Part shown: one piece after another, positions 8,679 to 17,121 of the stretch
How positions within the stretch are numbered: position 1 is the first letter of the stretch
Layout of the letters: each line of letters starts with the position of its first letter
Assembly (NCBI RefSeq): GCF_029633915.1
Contig: NZ_CP091092.1
Location: 2,232,001-2,296,000 of the forward strand
Reading direction: 5' to 3'
Origin: Methanomicrobium antiquum
GTDB taxonomy: Archaea > Halobacteriota > Methanomicrobia > Methanomicrobiales > Methanomicrobiaceae
Length of the DNA stretch: 64,000 nt
Made by a program: the position numbers and the translations under genes
Notes under the pieces: generated by a model
Told to the model about the DNA's origin: nothing
The model's input: the letters and a program-made list of their open reading frames with translations, nothing else
Database searches by the model: none

Positions 8679-9119
8679 TTATTTACGGACTCCGTTCCAG
8701 AGATATGTAGTCTTATTAGCGTCGTTTTCGTGTTCCCAAGTTCCGTTGAATGAATTTTTGTCAGCTGACATTACAAATTCAATCGTACCGGATGTTCCCG
8801 GAATACCATTCTCAGTCTCAGACCATATGCCTGTCAGAGTGGCCCCGTCAACAGTACCTGTGATTGATCCTGTGAAATTATATTCGGGATTAATATAGGC
8901 TCCGGTTACCGATGAGCCCGTCTGTGTGAACGTAATGTCATCCCCCTGCACCAGGGTTGCATGATCTGCAGATGTCCATGTCGTGCTCCATATGCCTGAC
9001 CAGGACTTTGCCTCAACAGCAGGTGTTGCCGGTGTTTTATCGGATGTGCCAGTGCAACCGGCAGCCATCAGCATGAGACAGGCAAGGCCGGCAAGAATGA
9101 GAAACAATTTTTTGTTCAT
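8679..9119 (-). CDS. small secreted beta-rich lipoprotein
   Basis: The 146-residue protein has a lipoprotein signal MNKKLFLILAGLACLMLMAAGC, a Thr/Ala-rich linker, then a repeating pattern of short beta strands. Examples are GIWSTTWTSADH, ITFTQTGSSVTGAY, GSITGTVDGATLTGIWSE and GTWEHENDANKT. The pattern resembles lipocalin-like or avidin-like ligand-binding barrels, but no family was recognised. GGTGAT before the ATG supports the start. It is transcribed away from thiM, leaving 111 bp for both promoters. Confidence 0.8.
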   Translation of the reverse strand: MNKKLFLILAGLACLMLMAAGCTGTSDKTPATPAVEAKSWSGIWSTTWTSADHATLVQGDDITFTQTGSSVTGAYINPEYNFTGSITGTVDGATLTGIWSETENGIPGTSGTIEFVMSADKNSFNGTWEHENDANKTTYLWNGVRK

Positions 9120-9230
9120 AAATCACCATTTAGATTAAGTTATTCTTTATCGACTCATGTAATTAAAACTGCCTAAAATTATTTTTTACGATGTCAGATA
9201 TCCCTCCCGCTCCTGACAGTCATCAAAATT

Positions 9231-10076
9231 ATGTCCTATTATAGTTATATAAAAGATACAATGGATGGAAAGGCATCAGCAGAGCTTCTAACTAAAGTAA
9301 GGTCGGAAAATCCTGTAATACACCATATAACCAATTATGTAACTGTTAATGACTGCGCAAATATAACAATCTGCGTTGGGGCATCGCCTGTGATGGCAGA
9401 CTCGCCTGATGAAGTGGAAGAGATGGTGAAGATTGCAGGAGCTCTTGTCCTAAATATAGGAACTCTCAATAAAGAGCTTGTTGAATCGATGCTTATCGCC
9501 GGAAAAGCGGCAAATGATTTAGACATTCCTGTAATCCTTGATCCTGTCGGTGTTGGAGCAACCAGGCTTCGGACAGACAGTGCTCTAAGAATTATAGATG
9601 AACTGAAAATCTCCGTTATAAAAGGAAATGCCGGAGAGATAGGTGTTTTGGCCGGCGAAAAAGCAACAGTGAGGGGTGTTGATTCAGGTACACTTGAAGG
9701 CTCTTTTGCAGGTGTCGCACTGAAGTGTTCTGAACTTACTGGAGCAGTTGTTGCAATAAGTGGTGAGAAGGATATTGTAACTGATGGAAAAACAGTTCTT
9801 TCTATTGAAAACGGTCATTATATGATGGGAAACCTGTCCGGAACAGGTTGTATGGCGGCATCTCTTTCAGGTGCATTCGCGGCGGTTTCAGGCAATTATG
9901 TTGAATCAACCGCATCTGCACTTTCATTGTTCGGACTTTGCGGAGAGAAAGCATCGGTCTATGCAAAAGGGCCTTATTCATACCGCACCGGTATTTGTGA
10001 TGAATTATTCAGGCTAAAGCCTGTTGAACTTGCTGTTGATGCAAAAATAAAAGACATAACCGGCAATTTAGAATGA
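9231..10076 (+). CDS. thiM: hydroxyethylthiazole kinase
   Basis: ThiM phosphorylates 4-methyl-5-(2-hydroxyethyl)thiazole in thiamine salvage. The 281-residue protein has the ribokinase-like family motifs VIHHITNYVTVNDCANI, GASPVMADSP, VILDPVGVGAT, IKGNAGEI and, near the C terminus, GNLSGTGCMAAS with the anion-hole/catalytic Cys. The last 4 bp overlap thiE, so the two genes are translationally coupled. No thiamine-pyrophosphate riboswitch was seen in the 111-bp gap upstream. Confidence 0.97.
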   Translation: MSYYSYIKDTMDGKASAELLTKVRSENPVIHHITNYVTVNDCANITICVGASPVMADSPDEVEEMVKIAGALVLNIGTLNKELVESMLIAGKAANDLDIPVILDPVGVGATRLRTDSALRIIDELKISVIKGNAGEIGVLAGEKATVRGVDSGTLEGSFAGVALKCSELTGAVVAISGEKDIVTDGKTVLSIENGHYMMGNLSGTGCMAASLSGAFAAVSGNYVESTASALSLFGLCGEKASVYAKGPYSYRTGICDELFRLKPVELAVDAKIKDITGNLE

Positions 10077-10714
10077 CATATTCGTTATATGTGCTAACCG
10101 ATGAGGAGATTTCAGGCGGGGTTTCTCATGTAAAAATAGCAGAGCTTTCTTATGCAGGCGGTGCCGACTGCGTCCAGCTTCGCGGAAAAAATACCCCTTT
10201 CGATTCTCTTCTAACATCTGCCAAAGAAATTTGCCGGATAAGAGACAAATACAGTCGTCTTTTTTTTGTAAACGATAATATTGAGGTTGCGATAAAATCC
10301 GGTGCAGACGGTGTTCATCTTGGGCAGGGCGATATGCCGGTTAGTGAAGCACGGGATATTTCACCCGAAGGTTTCTTAATCGGAATTTCGGTTGGTAACT
10401 TATCTGAGGCCATAAAAGGTGAAGCGGATGGTGCTGACTACATCGCCTTAAGTCCGACCTTTAATACTTCATCAAAAGCTGATGCAGGTCCTGGAAACGG
10501 TCTTTTTGAGCTTAAAAAAATTTGTGAGAATGTGTCGGTTCCTGTAATAGGAATTGGCGGAATAGGGCTTTTTAACGCATGCGATGTTATAAGAGCAGGT
10601 GCATCAGGATGTGCTGTTATATCCGCTGTTGTTGCACAAAATGACATAAAATCGGCCGCATCCAGTCTGAAAGCAAAAATTTCTGAAGAGAAACTGAGGC
10701 TTGGAAGATTTTGA
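10073..10714 (+). CDS. thiE: thiamine-phosphate synthase
   Basis: ThiE joins hydroxymethylpyrimidine diphosphate and thiazole phosphate to give thiamine phosphate, the step after ThiM. The 213-residue TIM barrel shows YAGGADCVQLRGKN, FFVNDNIEVAIKSGADGVHLGQGDMP, GISVGNLSEAIKGEADGADYIALSP, PVIGIGGI and GCAVISAVV. These motifs bind the diphosphate and Mg2+. It overlaps thiM by 4 bp. The pair forms a compact salvage unit, and no thiC or thiD is in the window. Confidence 0.97.
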   Translation: MTYSLYVLTDEEISGGVSHVKIAELSYAGGADCVQLRGKNTPFDSLLTSAKEICRIRDKYSRLFFVNDNIEVAIKSGADGVHLGQGDMPVSEARDISPEGFLIGISVGNLSEAIKGEADGADYIALSPTFNTSSKADAGPGNGLFELKKICENVSVPVIGIGGIGLFNACDVIRAGASGCAVISAVVAQNDIKSAASSLKAKISEEKLRLGRF

Positions 10715-10823
10715 TTCTGGCTTTAAAAGAATAGATATATTTTATGATAAAAAAAAGAATTAGAGGATATTTCTCTGATTTGTAACTGAGAAATTTCATA
10801 CAGATACTGCCTGGATGAAATAA

Positions 10824-10859
10824 TTATATTTTATTCTGATTTAACTATCAATAAATCAG
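10824..10859 (+). promoter_or_regulatory. uraA-upp promoter with inverted repeat
   Basis: A TATA-like TTATATTTTA (10824-10833) is followed directly by an inverted repeat with 7-bp arms CTGATTT/AAATCAG (10836-10842 with 10853-10859). The repeat lies between the TATA box and the ATG at 10890, where a repressor or an RNA hairpin would act. Both the promoter and the operator are inferred from position only. Confidence 0.45.
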
Positions 10860-10889
10860 GCATGCGGGCATTTTTCACGGAGTTTTAAT

Positions 10890-12149
10890 ATGGAATCTTC
10901 TAATCGGTCTGATTTTTTAAAAAAAGGTATCAGTGGTCTTCAGATTCTTTTTGTAGCGTTTGGAGCACTTGTTTTGGTGCCACTTATAACAGGTCTTGAC
11001 CCAAGTGTTGCACTTTTCACTGCGGGTCTTGGAACACTTATCTTTCAGGTTGTTACAAGATGGAAAGTGCCTATATTTCTGGCCTCGTCTTTTGCATTTA
11101 TTCCTGCAATAACATACGGGGTTTCTGCATGGGGCATTCCGTCCACAATGTGCGGTCTTGCCGCCGCCGGTCTTTTTTATGTTGTTTTGAGTTTTGTTAT
11201 CAGGTATTTCGGTGTTGGAATTGTGCACAAAATTTTCCCTCCTATTGTTGTCGGACCTGTGATTGCGGTCATTGGTCTGTCACTTGCACCAACCGCTGTT
11301 TCACAGGCGCTTGGACAGTCAGGAGATGTGCAGTTAATTCCTCTTGAAACATCACTGATAATTGCGGCTGTCTCTCTTCTCACAACAATTGCTTTTTTTG
11401 CATATGCAAAAGGCTGGCTTAAGCTTGTTCCGATTCTCTTTGGAATTGCGGCAGGATATATTGTATCGCTTTTGTTTGGAGTTGTTAAGTTTGAAAGCAT
11501 TTTTGAGAGTGCATGGGTAGAAGTTCCACACTTTGTGCTTCCGGAGTGGAATCTTGCGGCGATAATTTTCATCGTTCCGTTTGCAATCGCACCTGCAATT
11601 GAGCATTTCGGCGATATACTTGCGATAAGCTCGGTTACAGGAAAGGATTATCTAAAAGATCCCGGAATTCACAAAACTATGCTTGGTGACGGTATCGCAA
11701 CATTTGCCGCATCATTCTTAAGCGGCCCGCCAAATACCACATATTCAGAGGTTACAGGTGCGGTTGCGCTGACAAAATCATATAATCCTTTCATAATGAC
11801 AGCGGCCGCAATCTTTGCAATTATTTTTGCATTCATAGGAAAGATTGGCGCATTTTTGCAGACAATTCCGCTTCCTGTTATGGGCGGTGTTATGATTCTT
11901 CTCTTTGGACTTATTGCAAGTCTTGGTATTGATCAGCTTGTTCGAAACAAAGTCGATCTTAGAAATAACAAGAACTTAATTATCCTCTCAATTGTCCTTG
12001 TAACAGGAATTGGCGGTCTTTTTGTCCCAATAGGAGATGCAGAGATTGCAGGTGTCGGTCTTGCGGCAATACTTGGAGTTATTCTAAACCTTGTTCTTCC
12101 TGAGCCAAAGGAAGAGGCAAACGAAGATAAAATGGGAGTTGAACTATAA
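10890..12149 (+). CDS. uraA: uracil/xanthine permease
   Basis: The 419-residue integral membrane protein of the nucleobase-ascorbate (NCS2) family has about 12-14 hydrophobic segments. Family motifs include GLQILFVAFGALVLVPLITGL, FPPIVVGPVIAVIGLSLAPTA, the substrate-site region APAIEHFGDI and GDGIATFAASFLSGPPNTTYSE. It imports uracil by proton symport. The upp start follows its stop within 2 bases, so import and salvage are one operon. Confidence 0.95.
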   Translation: MESSNRSDFLKKGISGLQILFVAFGALVLVPLITGLDPSVALFTAGLGTLIFQVVTRWKVPIFLASSFAFIPAITYGVSAWGIPSTMCGLAAAGLFYVVLSFVIRYFGVGIVHKIFPPIVVGPVIAVIGLSLAPTAVSQALGQSGDVQLIPLETSLIIAAVSLLTTIAFFAYAKGWLKLVPILFGIAAGYIVSLLFGVVKFESIFESAWVEVPHFVLPEWNLAAIIFIVPFAIAPAIEHFGDILAISSVTGKDYLKDPGIHKTMLGDGIATFAASFLSGPPNTTYSEVTGAVALTKSYNPFIMTAAAIFAIIFAFIGKIGAFLQTIPLPVMGGVMILLFGLIASLGIDQLVRNKVDLRNNKNLIILSIVLVTGIGGLFVPIGDAEIAGVGLAAILGVILNLVLPEPKEEANEDKMGVEL

Positions 12150-12150
12150 G

Positions 12151-12780
12151 ATGGCTGTAATTTCTGTTTCCCATCCTCTGGTAACTCATAAGCTTGGAAT
12201 GCTTCGCTGTATTAATACAAATTCAAAGGATTTCAGGGAGCTTATAACAGAACTTACAACTTTTCTTACATATGAGGCGACAAAGAACTTTGAACTTGAA
12301 GAGACTTCTGTTCCCGGATGGGAGGGAAAGCCGGTAGCGGTTAAAAAAATGGCCGGAATCGATCCTTCAATTGTACCTGTTTTCAGAGCCGGAATAGGGA
12401 TGCAGGAAGGATTTTTACAGGTGATTCCCACAGCTAAAATAAGCTATATGGGCTATTATCGTGATGAGGAAACGTTAAAGCCAAAGCTTTACTATGCAAA
12501 ATTTGCATCTGATATCAGCAAAAGAAGAGTCTATGTTCTTGACCCTATGCTTGCAACCGGAGGAACAACATCTTCTGTATGCAGTCTGCTTAAAAAAGAA
12601 GGTTGCAGTGACATCAAAGTTCTCTGTATTCTTGCCGCACCGGAGGGAATTTCAAGAATGGAGGCTGATCATCCTGATGTTGATATAATGCCTGCCGTTA
12701 TTGACTCCCACCTGAATGAAAAAGGATACATTGTTCCGGGTCTTGGCGATGCCGGCGACAGGCTTTTTGGAACAAAATAA
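12151..12780 (+). CDS. upp: uracil phosphoribosyltransferase
   Basis: Upp makes UMP from uracil and PRPP. The start at 12151 (MAVISVSHPLVTHKLGM) gives the usual 209 residues. A longer frame to 12091 only reads through the end of uraA. Motifs are YEATKNFELEE, VPVFRAGIGMQEGF, the PRPP-binding VLDPMLATGGTTSSV (about 128-142) and the C-terminal YIVPGLGDAGDRLFGT. It is the second gene of the uraA operon, and a T-rich terminator follows. Confidence 0.97.
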   Translation: MAVISVSHPLVTHKLGMLRCINTNSKDFRELITELTTFLTYEATKNFELEETSVPGWEGKPVAVKKMAGIDPSIVPVFRAGIGMQEGFLQVIPTAKISYMGYYRDEETLKPKLYYAKFASDISKRRVYVLDPMLATGGTTSSVCSLLKKEGCSDIKVLCILAAPEGISRMEADHPDVDIMPAVIDSHLNEKGYIVPGLGDAGDRLFGTK

Positions 12781-12808
12781 TTTTTTTTGATTTTTTTGAT
12801 TCTTTTCC
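12780..12808 (+). terminator. T-tract terminator after upp
   Basis: Three runs of T directly follow the upp stop codon, separated by short GA/GAT interruptions. Oligo-T tracts of this kind end archaeal transcription. The gene on the other strand converges on this site. Confidence 0.7.
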
Positions 12809-12829
12809 TTTGATTATAATTTCACAATA

Positions 12830-14137
12830 TCATTTTTTAGCAGTCCTGTTTCTGCGTTTCATGAAGAGACTTACTAATCCGGCACTAAAAATTACAGTAA
12901 ATAAAGGGATTGGTGATTGTTTTGTCTGCTTTAGTGGAGATTTTTCATCCGGTATAACATCTGATTGTTTAGTATCAGATGAGAGGTCTGTAAGTCCTTT
13001 CAAACCGGCATCGGGATTACAAAAATAATATAACTCATTATCTGTGATTGCCACAATACCGGTGCCTTCGGATGATATGGCAACACCTTTTATCCGGTTA
13101 TCACAGGAAAATGTCCCTGTTTCGTTTCCTTTATCATTTAAAAGAATGAGAGACTCGCCCATGGCAAAGACCGAATGCCGGCCGTTTTTGGATAATGAAA
13201 AGACCGTGGCGGATATCGGATGGGGCAAAGTCTGCTGGTATTTTGTAATATAATTCCACCTGAGTCCTCCTGACTGGTTATAGCCAGAGACGGCTTTGGT
13301 TGTTCGTAACACTATCTCTTCTCCATTATAGGAAATCTTGCTTTCTGCAAATTTTGTTCCTTGCGGTAAAGTCTTGTTCCAGAGAATATTTCCTATATTA
13401 TCCAGAAAATAAAGCCTTCTTTGGGATGGACTGGACAGGCAGACATAATTTCCGTCATCTGAAATTTTTATATCACAGGACTCCAAAAATTTATTTTCCC
13501 ATAATATGGAACCGCTTTGGTTCAGGCAGAATACTCCACCGTTTTCTGTTACAGCGACAATATATTCGCAATCGTCTGATATGTCAAGCGAGATTACAGG
13601 AGAGATAACCGGGTGATTCCACATGATTGATCCATTCCTATTTACGCATGTGATATTTTCATGAGACCCGAATACACTGTATAAACCGTCTGACGAGACT
13701 GCCAGATTGTATATAAATGTCCTGATTGAATGATTCCATAATTCCTCACCCTGCCTGTTTAAGAGGGTTAACCTTTTTTTGGGATTTGATGCTGGAGAAG
13801 AACCCGCATCTGAAATTACAAGATAGTTTCCGTCGGGTGAAAGGCTTAAAGCGAGAATTTCAGAGTTTTCATTTCTGGCTGTTTTGTTCCAAAAAACTAT
13901 TCCTGACTCATCTATGAAATATATGCTGCCGTCAAATGTTGCTGTAGCAACGCTGCTGCCATCATCCGAAATGGCCAGAAATTCTAAAGAGTGACCGCCT
14001 GTATCCTGAATGTTCTGGTCAATTTCGGTAAGGTTTGATACCCACAGGGGAGATAATGCCTGGGCGGGAATAATGATGACTGCGATTAATATTAAAAAAA
14101 TTAGAAATTTGGGTGAATATCCGGGTTTAATAAACAC
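12830..14137 (-). CDS. secreted beta-propeller surface protein with C-terminal sorting-like signal
   Basis: The 435-residue protein has a signal peptide (FLILIAVIIIPAQA) and then a series of blade-like repeats of the PQQ/WD type. Examples are YFIDESGIVFWNKTA, LALSLSPDGNYLVIS, LLNRQGEELWNHSI and CLNQSGSILWENKF, with about seven blades. The C terminus has a polar linker, then SPIPLFTVIFSAGLVSLF and a basic MKRRNR tail. That tripartite layout is seen in archaeosortase substrates or in plain membrane anchors. It starts 15 bp after the stop of the cassette gene at 14153, so it is the second gene of that operon. Confidence 0.82.
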   Translation of the reverse strand: MFIKPGYSPKFLIFLILIAVIIIPAQALSPLWVSNLTEIDQNIQDTGGHSLEFLAISDDGSSVATATFDGSIYFIDESGIVFWNKTARNENSEILALSLSPDGNYLVISDAGSSPASNPKKRLTLLNRQGEELWNHSIRTFIYNLAVSSDGLYSVFGSHENITCVNRNGSIMWNHPVISPVISLDISDDCEYIVAVTENGGVFCLNQSGSILWENKFLESCDIKISDDGNYVCLSSPSQRRLYFLDNIGNILWNKTLPQGTKFAESKISYNGEEIVLRTTKAVSGYNQSGGLRWNYITKYQQTLPHPISATVFSLSKNGRHSVFAMGESLILLNDKGNETGTFSCDNRIKGVAISSEGTGIVAITDNELYYFCNPDAGLKGLTDLSSDTKQSDVIPDEKSPLKQTKQSPIPLFTVIFSAGLVSLFMKRRNRTAKK

Positions 14138-14152
14138 TCCTCCTGCTTAATT

Positions 14153-14656
14153 TTAAATATTGATTTCATATGTGGGATGTGAAATAATGATATATTGTTC
14201 CTCTGGAAGAAACTTCCAAATTCTCTGGATGATTTCATTGACTCTATTATAATGATAGTCATTAATACGAGCCTCTGTGATTGCCTTTATCTGAGTTGTT
14301 TTTAATGAACTATCTTTATCAATACTTTTCGAGATAGATCTATATTGATGTAACCGGGTTAATCTCTCAGAAATCTTTTTACTCTCAGTTTCAGTCATCC
14401 CGTCCAGATATGTTACTTTTGGCATTTTTACTATCATTTCTGAGAGCTCTTTGTCACTTAATCTGTTTCCTTCAGTATCAAAAAGATACGGGCTTCTCTT
14501 TAATTCTGTATCGATTCCTACTATGTCTTCATTGGAGGAAAGATTTTCATTTAAATGATTTTCAGATTCTGAACTAACTGCCGGAACAAAAATCGCTCCC
14601 AATAGTGCCATAACCATCAGCAGGTAAAAAGCCCGCATTACTTTTTTCGTTTTCAT
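14153..14656 (-). CDS. exported protein with shared signal-peptide module (cassette U1)
   Basis: The start at 14656 (MKTKKVMRAF) is chosen because GGAG lies 8-12 bases upstream. Two upstream in-frame ATGs are less likely. The 167-residue product has the signal peptide MRAFYLLMVMALLGAIFVPA at residues 7-26, almost identical to those of the genes at 16880, 19332 and 20908. The mature part is charged and mainly helical, and no family was recognised. It heads an operon with the beta-propeller gene. Confidence 0.8.
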   Translation of the reverse strand: MKTKKVMRAFYLLMVMALLGAIFVPAVSSESENHLNENLSSNEDIVGIDTELKRSPYLFDTEGNRLSDKELSEMIVKMPKVTYLDGMTETESKKISERLTRLHQYRSISKSIDKDSSLKTTQIKAITEARINDYHYNRVNEIIQRIWKFLPEEQYIIISHPTYEINI

Positions 14657-14886
14657 GGTTTTCGTCTCCATTTTTTTTTTCATGCCCCCGGAGACTAAAA
14701 ATACAGAAGCTTTTTTGTAGGTTTAAGCTTAATTACTGTTATGCCTCCGGGCAGGCAGGGGTTTTCGCTGTTTCTGAAACTAACTCTGGCAAAAATCCCT
14801 GTGCAACACCTTTTTGATGCTATAGTGAGGACTTTGTTTTAGTATAATAAATGGATTATGTCCATATTATCGAACTGTTTGTCTTT
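14657..14886 (-). promoter_or_regulatory. conserved leader U1 (promoter and structured 5' UTR)
   Basis: Read on the minus strand, this segment has a TATA-like TTATTATACT (14841-14850). About 160 transcribed bases follow, with a 14-bp imperfect stem made by 14788-14801 and 14756-14769. A GC-rich segment and the GGAG ribosome site come next. It is nearly identical to leader U4 over about 145 bp (14741-14885), and identity stops abruptly at 14886. The transcription start and folding are inferred. Confidence 0.7.
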
Positions 14887-15060
14887 TATTCCAATACTAA
14901 TAACGGATGTTAAAATTGTGGAGATATTTTCAGGATTATTTATTTTTATTCCTGAAAGAATTACAGGAATTATGTGAATTGCCCTTGTAAGAATAAAATG
15001 TAAGGATTTCTGTTTTATTTTTATCATTATTCAGAACCGGTTAATACTGGGTAAATCAAC
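14887..15060. other. gap without supported gene
   Basis: The stretch between leader U1 and the lipoprotein gene at 15063 is AT-rich. A 62-residue minus-strand frame (14839-15027) runs into leader U1 and lacks a ribosome site, so it is not called. It may be remnant coding sequence left when the operons were rearranged. Confidence 0.4.
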
Positions 15061-15062
15061 TG

Positions 15063-15611
15063 TCATGTGGGAAACCATATTTTACTGCTATTGAATGCAA
15101 AAGCGGTACCGTTCCCGTCATAAAGGCGTGTGTAATTTTCCAGTCGTTCCTTTCCATAAAGATCTCCGGGTATAACAACCTCAAATCTCTCAACAATTTC
15201 CTGCGTTTCATTGACATAGAAATAAACATCAATGCCCCGGTAAACAACCCAAAGCGTTGGTCCGGAGCTCTTATTCCATCCTTTTGGTCTGGATGGCATA
15301 AAATCAATTACTCCTTTGATATCGCTTCCATGACTAAGCATCTCCTGAACATTTTTATCGCACAGGCCAATTCGTGCCACAAAAGATGCATTTGTAATAA
15401 TCGATTCGGAACCGAGATATGGCACAGTAGAGACATTAACCCCGGAGATCCATTCATCAGAGAGATTGCATTGTGTCGTATTATTAATTAATTGAGACGG
15501 CTGAACTGCCGTTTTGGTGTCAGTATCAATACAGCATGCGGAAAAAATAACGAGAAAAAGCGTAAAAAGCAAAAGAAAAAATATTTTTTTTAGAATATTA
15601 TAGTTAGTCAT
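15063..15611 (-). CDS. lipoprotein, unknown function
   Basis: The 182-residue protein has a signal peptide ending in FSACC (Cys near residue 26), so it is probably lipid-anchored outside the cell. The mature part includes LIDEWISG-like polar sequence, VGARIGL-type beta strands and a region LWVVYRGIDVYFYVNETQEIVERFEVVIPGD-like in character (pattern of alternating hydrophobic residues). No family was recognised. It overlaps the preceding gene by 8 bp and is the last gene of the U2 operon. Confidence 0.75.
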   Translation of the reverse strand: MTNYNILKKIFFLLLFTLFLVIFSACCIDTDTKTAVQPSQLINNTTQCNLSDEWISGVNVSTVPYLGSESIITNASFVARIGLCDKNVQEMLSHGSDIKGVIDFMPSRPKGWNKSSGPTLWVVYRGIDVYFYVNETQEIVERFEVVIPGDLYGKERLENYTRLYDGNGTAFAFNSSKIWFPT

Positions 15612-16209
15612 ACAGCCCCTCCGTATCTATTATTGAATAGGACGGATACAGGTAGAAGATGGTTGTATCATTGTAAATCATAGCTACTGTTGAATTTGAA
15701 CTATTACTCTTTATATTAAACACATACCACCGGTTTGTCCCTTTGTCCTTTACTTTATGATAACCTAAAGGAAGCGGACCGGAAACCGGTTCTGATATCC
15801 ATCCGACCGCATCACTGTAACCTCTGGCAGCAGTCATACTCTGTTCATCGATACTCAGATAAAATGACAGCTGATCTTTCTTAAACTCCAATTCTGCAGA
15901 TATTTTATCTGTCATATCTTCATTAACAGGTCCTGATACAGAAGCAATATTCCATCCGTTTTCAAGAAGAACCCCTGCCCGCGGATCATCTAATGCAATA
16001 TCAATAATGGATTCAATTTTAGTGGGAGAATTTTCAATATCACTTACCTCAATCGCCGACAGGTTGAGAGAAATTGATGAGCTCGCGTTATTGTAATAAA
16101 AAGTAACTGGGCCGGTTTCACTTGCCTGAACGCTGCCGGGTTCACCGGTACATCCCGTCGTGACCAGGACTGCCGTAAAAACAAAAATAACAGCGAGTAT
16201 TTTTTTCAT
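15604..16209 (-). CDS. lipoprotein, unknown function
   Basis: The ATG at 16209 (MKKILAVIFVFTAVLVTTGC) with GAGGGT upstream is preferred over a TTG at 16224. The 201-residue product has a clear lipobox (TTGC) and a beta-rich mature part that includes GPVTFYYNNASSSISLNLSA and WISEPVSGPLPLGYHKV. No family was recognised. It lies in the U2 operon between two other lipoprotein genes, and the downstream gene overlaps its end. Confidence 0.78.
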   Translation of the reverse strand: MKKILAVIFVFTAVLVTTGCTGEPGSVQASETGPVTFYYNNASSSISLNLSAIEVSDIENSPTKIESIIDIALDDPRAGVLLENGWNIASVSGPVNEDMTDKISAELEFKKDQLSFYLSIDEQSMTAARGYSDAVGWISEPVSGPLPLGYHKVKDKGTNRWYVFNIKSNSSNSTVAMIYNDTTIFYLYPSYSIIDTEGLYD

Positions 16210-16326
16210 TACCCTCACCCTCAACTTCTCCGAAATTATTTAGGCGCAGATGCAGCAGCATCTTCATTTTGCATGCATGACATATTGCTGGCAAATATTT
16301 TAATATCATATTTAATCAAATCAATA

Positions 16327-16695
16327 TTATTTGCTCTTATTGATTATTCCAGGATCAACCGTTGCAGGATCTATTGTTCCAAATTCACTTCCGATTTGAA
16401 TTACTTTTCCACTATAGTCTATTAATATGGAATATAAAATTGGTCTTTTCTGTCCGGTGTCTATTGAGATTTTCACTATATAGACTTCCTGTTTGTCCGA
16501 TTCACCCGGGGCATAATATTGAGCCAGTCCATAATCAAGAATTTCATATTCATATCCATTAATGAGACTCGCTACCTCAGGATCATCAAGTATTATAGTT
16601 GTTAATTCATCGCCGGAGAACTCTTTTTCAGATATGCATCCTGAAGACAGAATAATGGCGACAAAAAAAAATAGTAAAATGTGGTGATAGATCAT
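16327..16695 (-). CDS. small lipoprotein, translationally coupled to cassette peptide
   Basis: The 122-residue protein has the signal MIYHHILLFFFVAIILSSGC with a lipobox. A short mature domain follows (ILDDPEVASLINGYEYEILDY, YIVKISIDTGQKRPILYSI) that may be cystatin- or PepSY-like by pattern only. Its ATG overlaps the stop of the upstream cassette peptide (ATGA at 16692-16695). Its GGAGG ribosome site lies inside that peptide's last codons, so it should be translated efficiently. Confidence 0.75.
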   Translation of the reverse strand: MIYHHILLFFFVAIILSSGCISEKEFSGDELTTIILDDPEVASLINGYEYEILDYGLAQYYAPGESDKQEVYIVKISIDTGQKRPILYSILIDYSGKVIQIGSEFGTIDPATVDPGIINKSK

Positions 16696-16880
16696 TTCAT
16701 CCTCCTCAATTCAATCAATAATGGAGGTGTTCTTTCCAATAATGTCTTTTCATCAACTTTATCAGCACTGGTTTCTGATAGAACTTCCTTATCAGCACTA
16801 ACCGCCGGAACGAAAATCGCTCCGATAAGTGCCATTACCAAAAGCAGGCTCAACGCCCGCGATACTTTCTTTTCTTTCAT
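16692..16880 (-). CDS. short exported peptide with shared signal module (cassette U2)
   Basis: The start at 16880 (MKEKKVSRALSLLLVMALIG) follows GGAG, as in the other cassettes. The product has 62 residues: the shared signal peptide ending GAIFVPAVSA and a mature peptide of about 33 residues, rich in Glu and Lys, ending LIELRRMK. LLERTPPLLI resembles LKRSPYLFD of cassette U1. It may be a frameshift-shortened homologue or a true small secreted peptide. It heads an operon of three lipoprotein genes. Confidence 0.65.
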   Translation of the reverse strand: MKEKKVSRALSLLLVMALIGAIFVPAVSADKEVLSETSADKVDEKTLLERTPPLLIELRRMK

Positions 16881-17090
16881 GTTTTTCGTCTCCATTCTTT
16901 TTCATGCCTCCGGAGACAGGATCGTCAAAGGTTTCAAGTAATTAAAAACCCTAATTACAGTTTGCCCCCGGGCATGCAGCGGGGTCCGGTCAGTTCCTCA
17001 AAGATTATGGCGGGGCCCCTGCAACACCTCTTCTGGATGTTCCATGGATGACTTTTCGTTCAGCACAATATAAATTCCATAGCCCGATCG
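16881..17090 (-). promoter_or_regulatory. conserved leader U2 (promoter and 5' UTR)
   Basis: This is the most diverged of the four leaders. On the minus strand it keeps a TATA-like AATTTATATTGT (17064-17075), the GTGTTGCAGGGG block, CCCCGCTGC on the other arm, GCCCGGGGGC and the GGAGAC ribosome site. The central stem is shorter but GCAG/CTGC pairing is kept although the loop sequence differs. Confidence 0.6.
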
Positions 17091-17121
17091 TTGAATTGTT
17101 TCAATATCATCAAAATTAAGT

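Noticed and set aside
9120-9230. Thiamine-pyrophosphate riboswitch before thiM
   Set aside because: No THI-box motifs were seen in the 111-bp gap.
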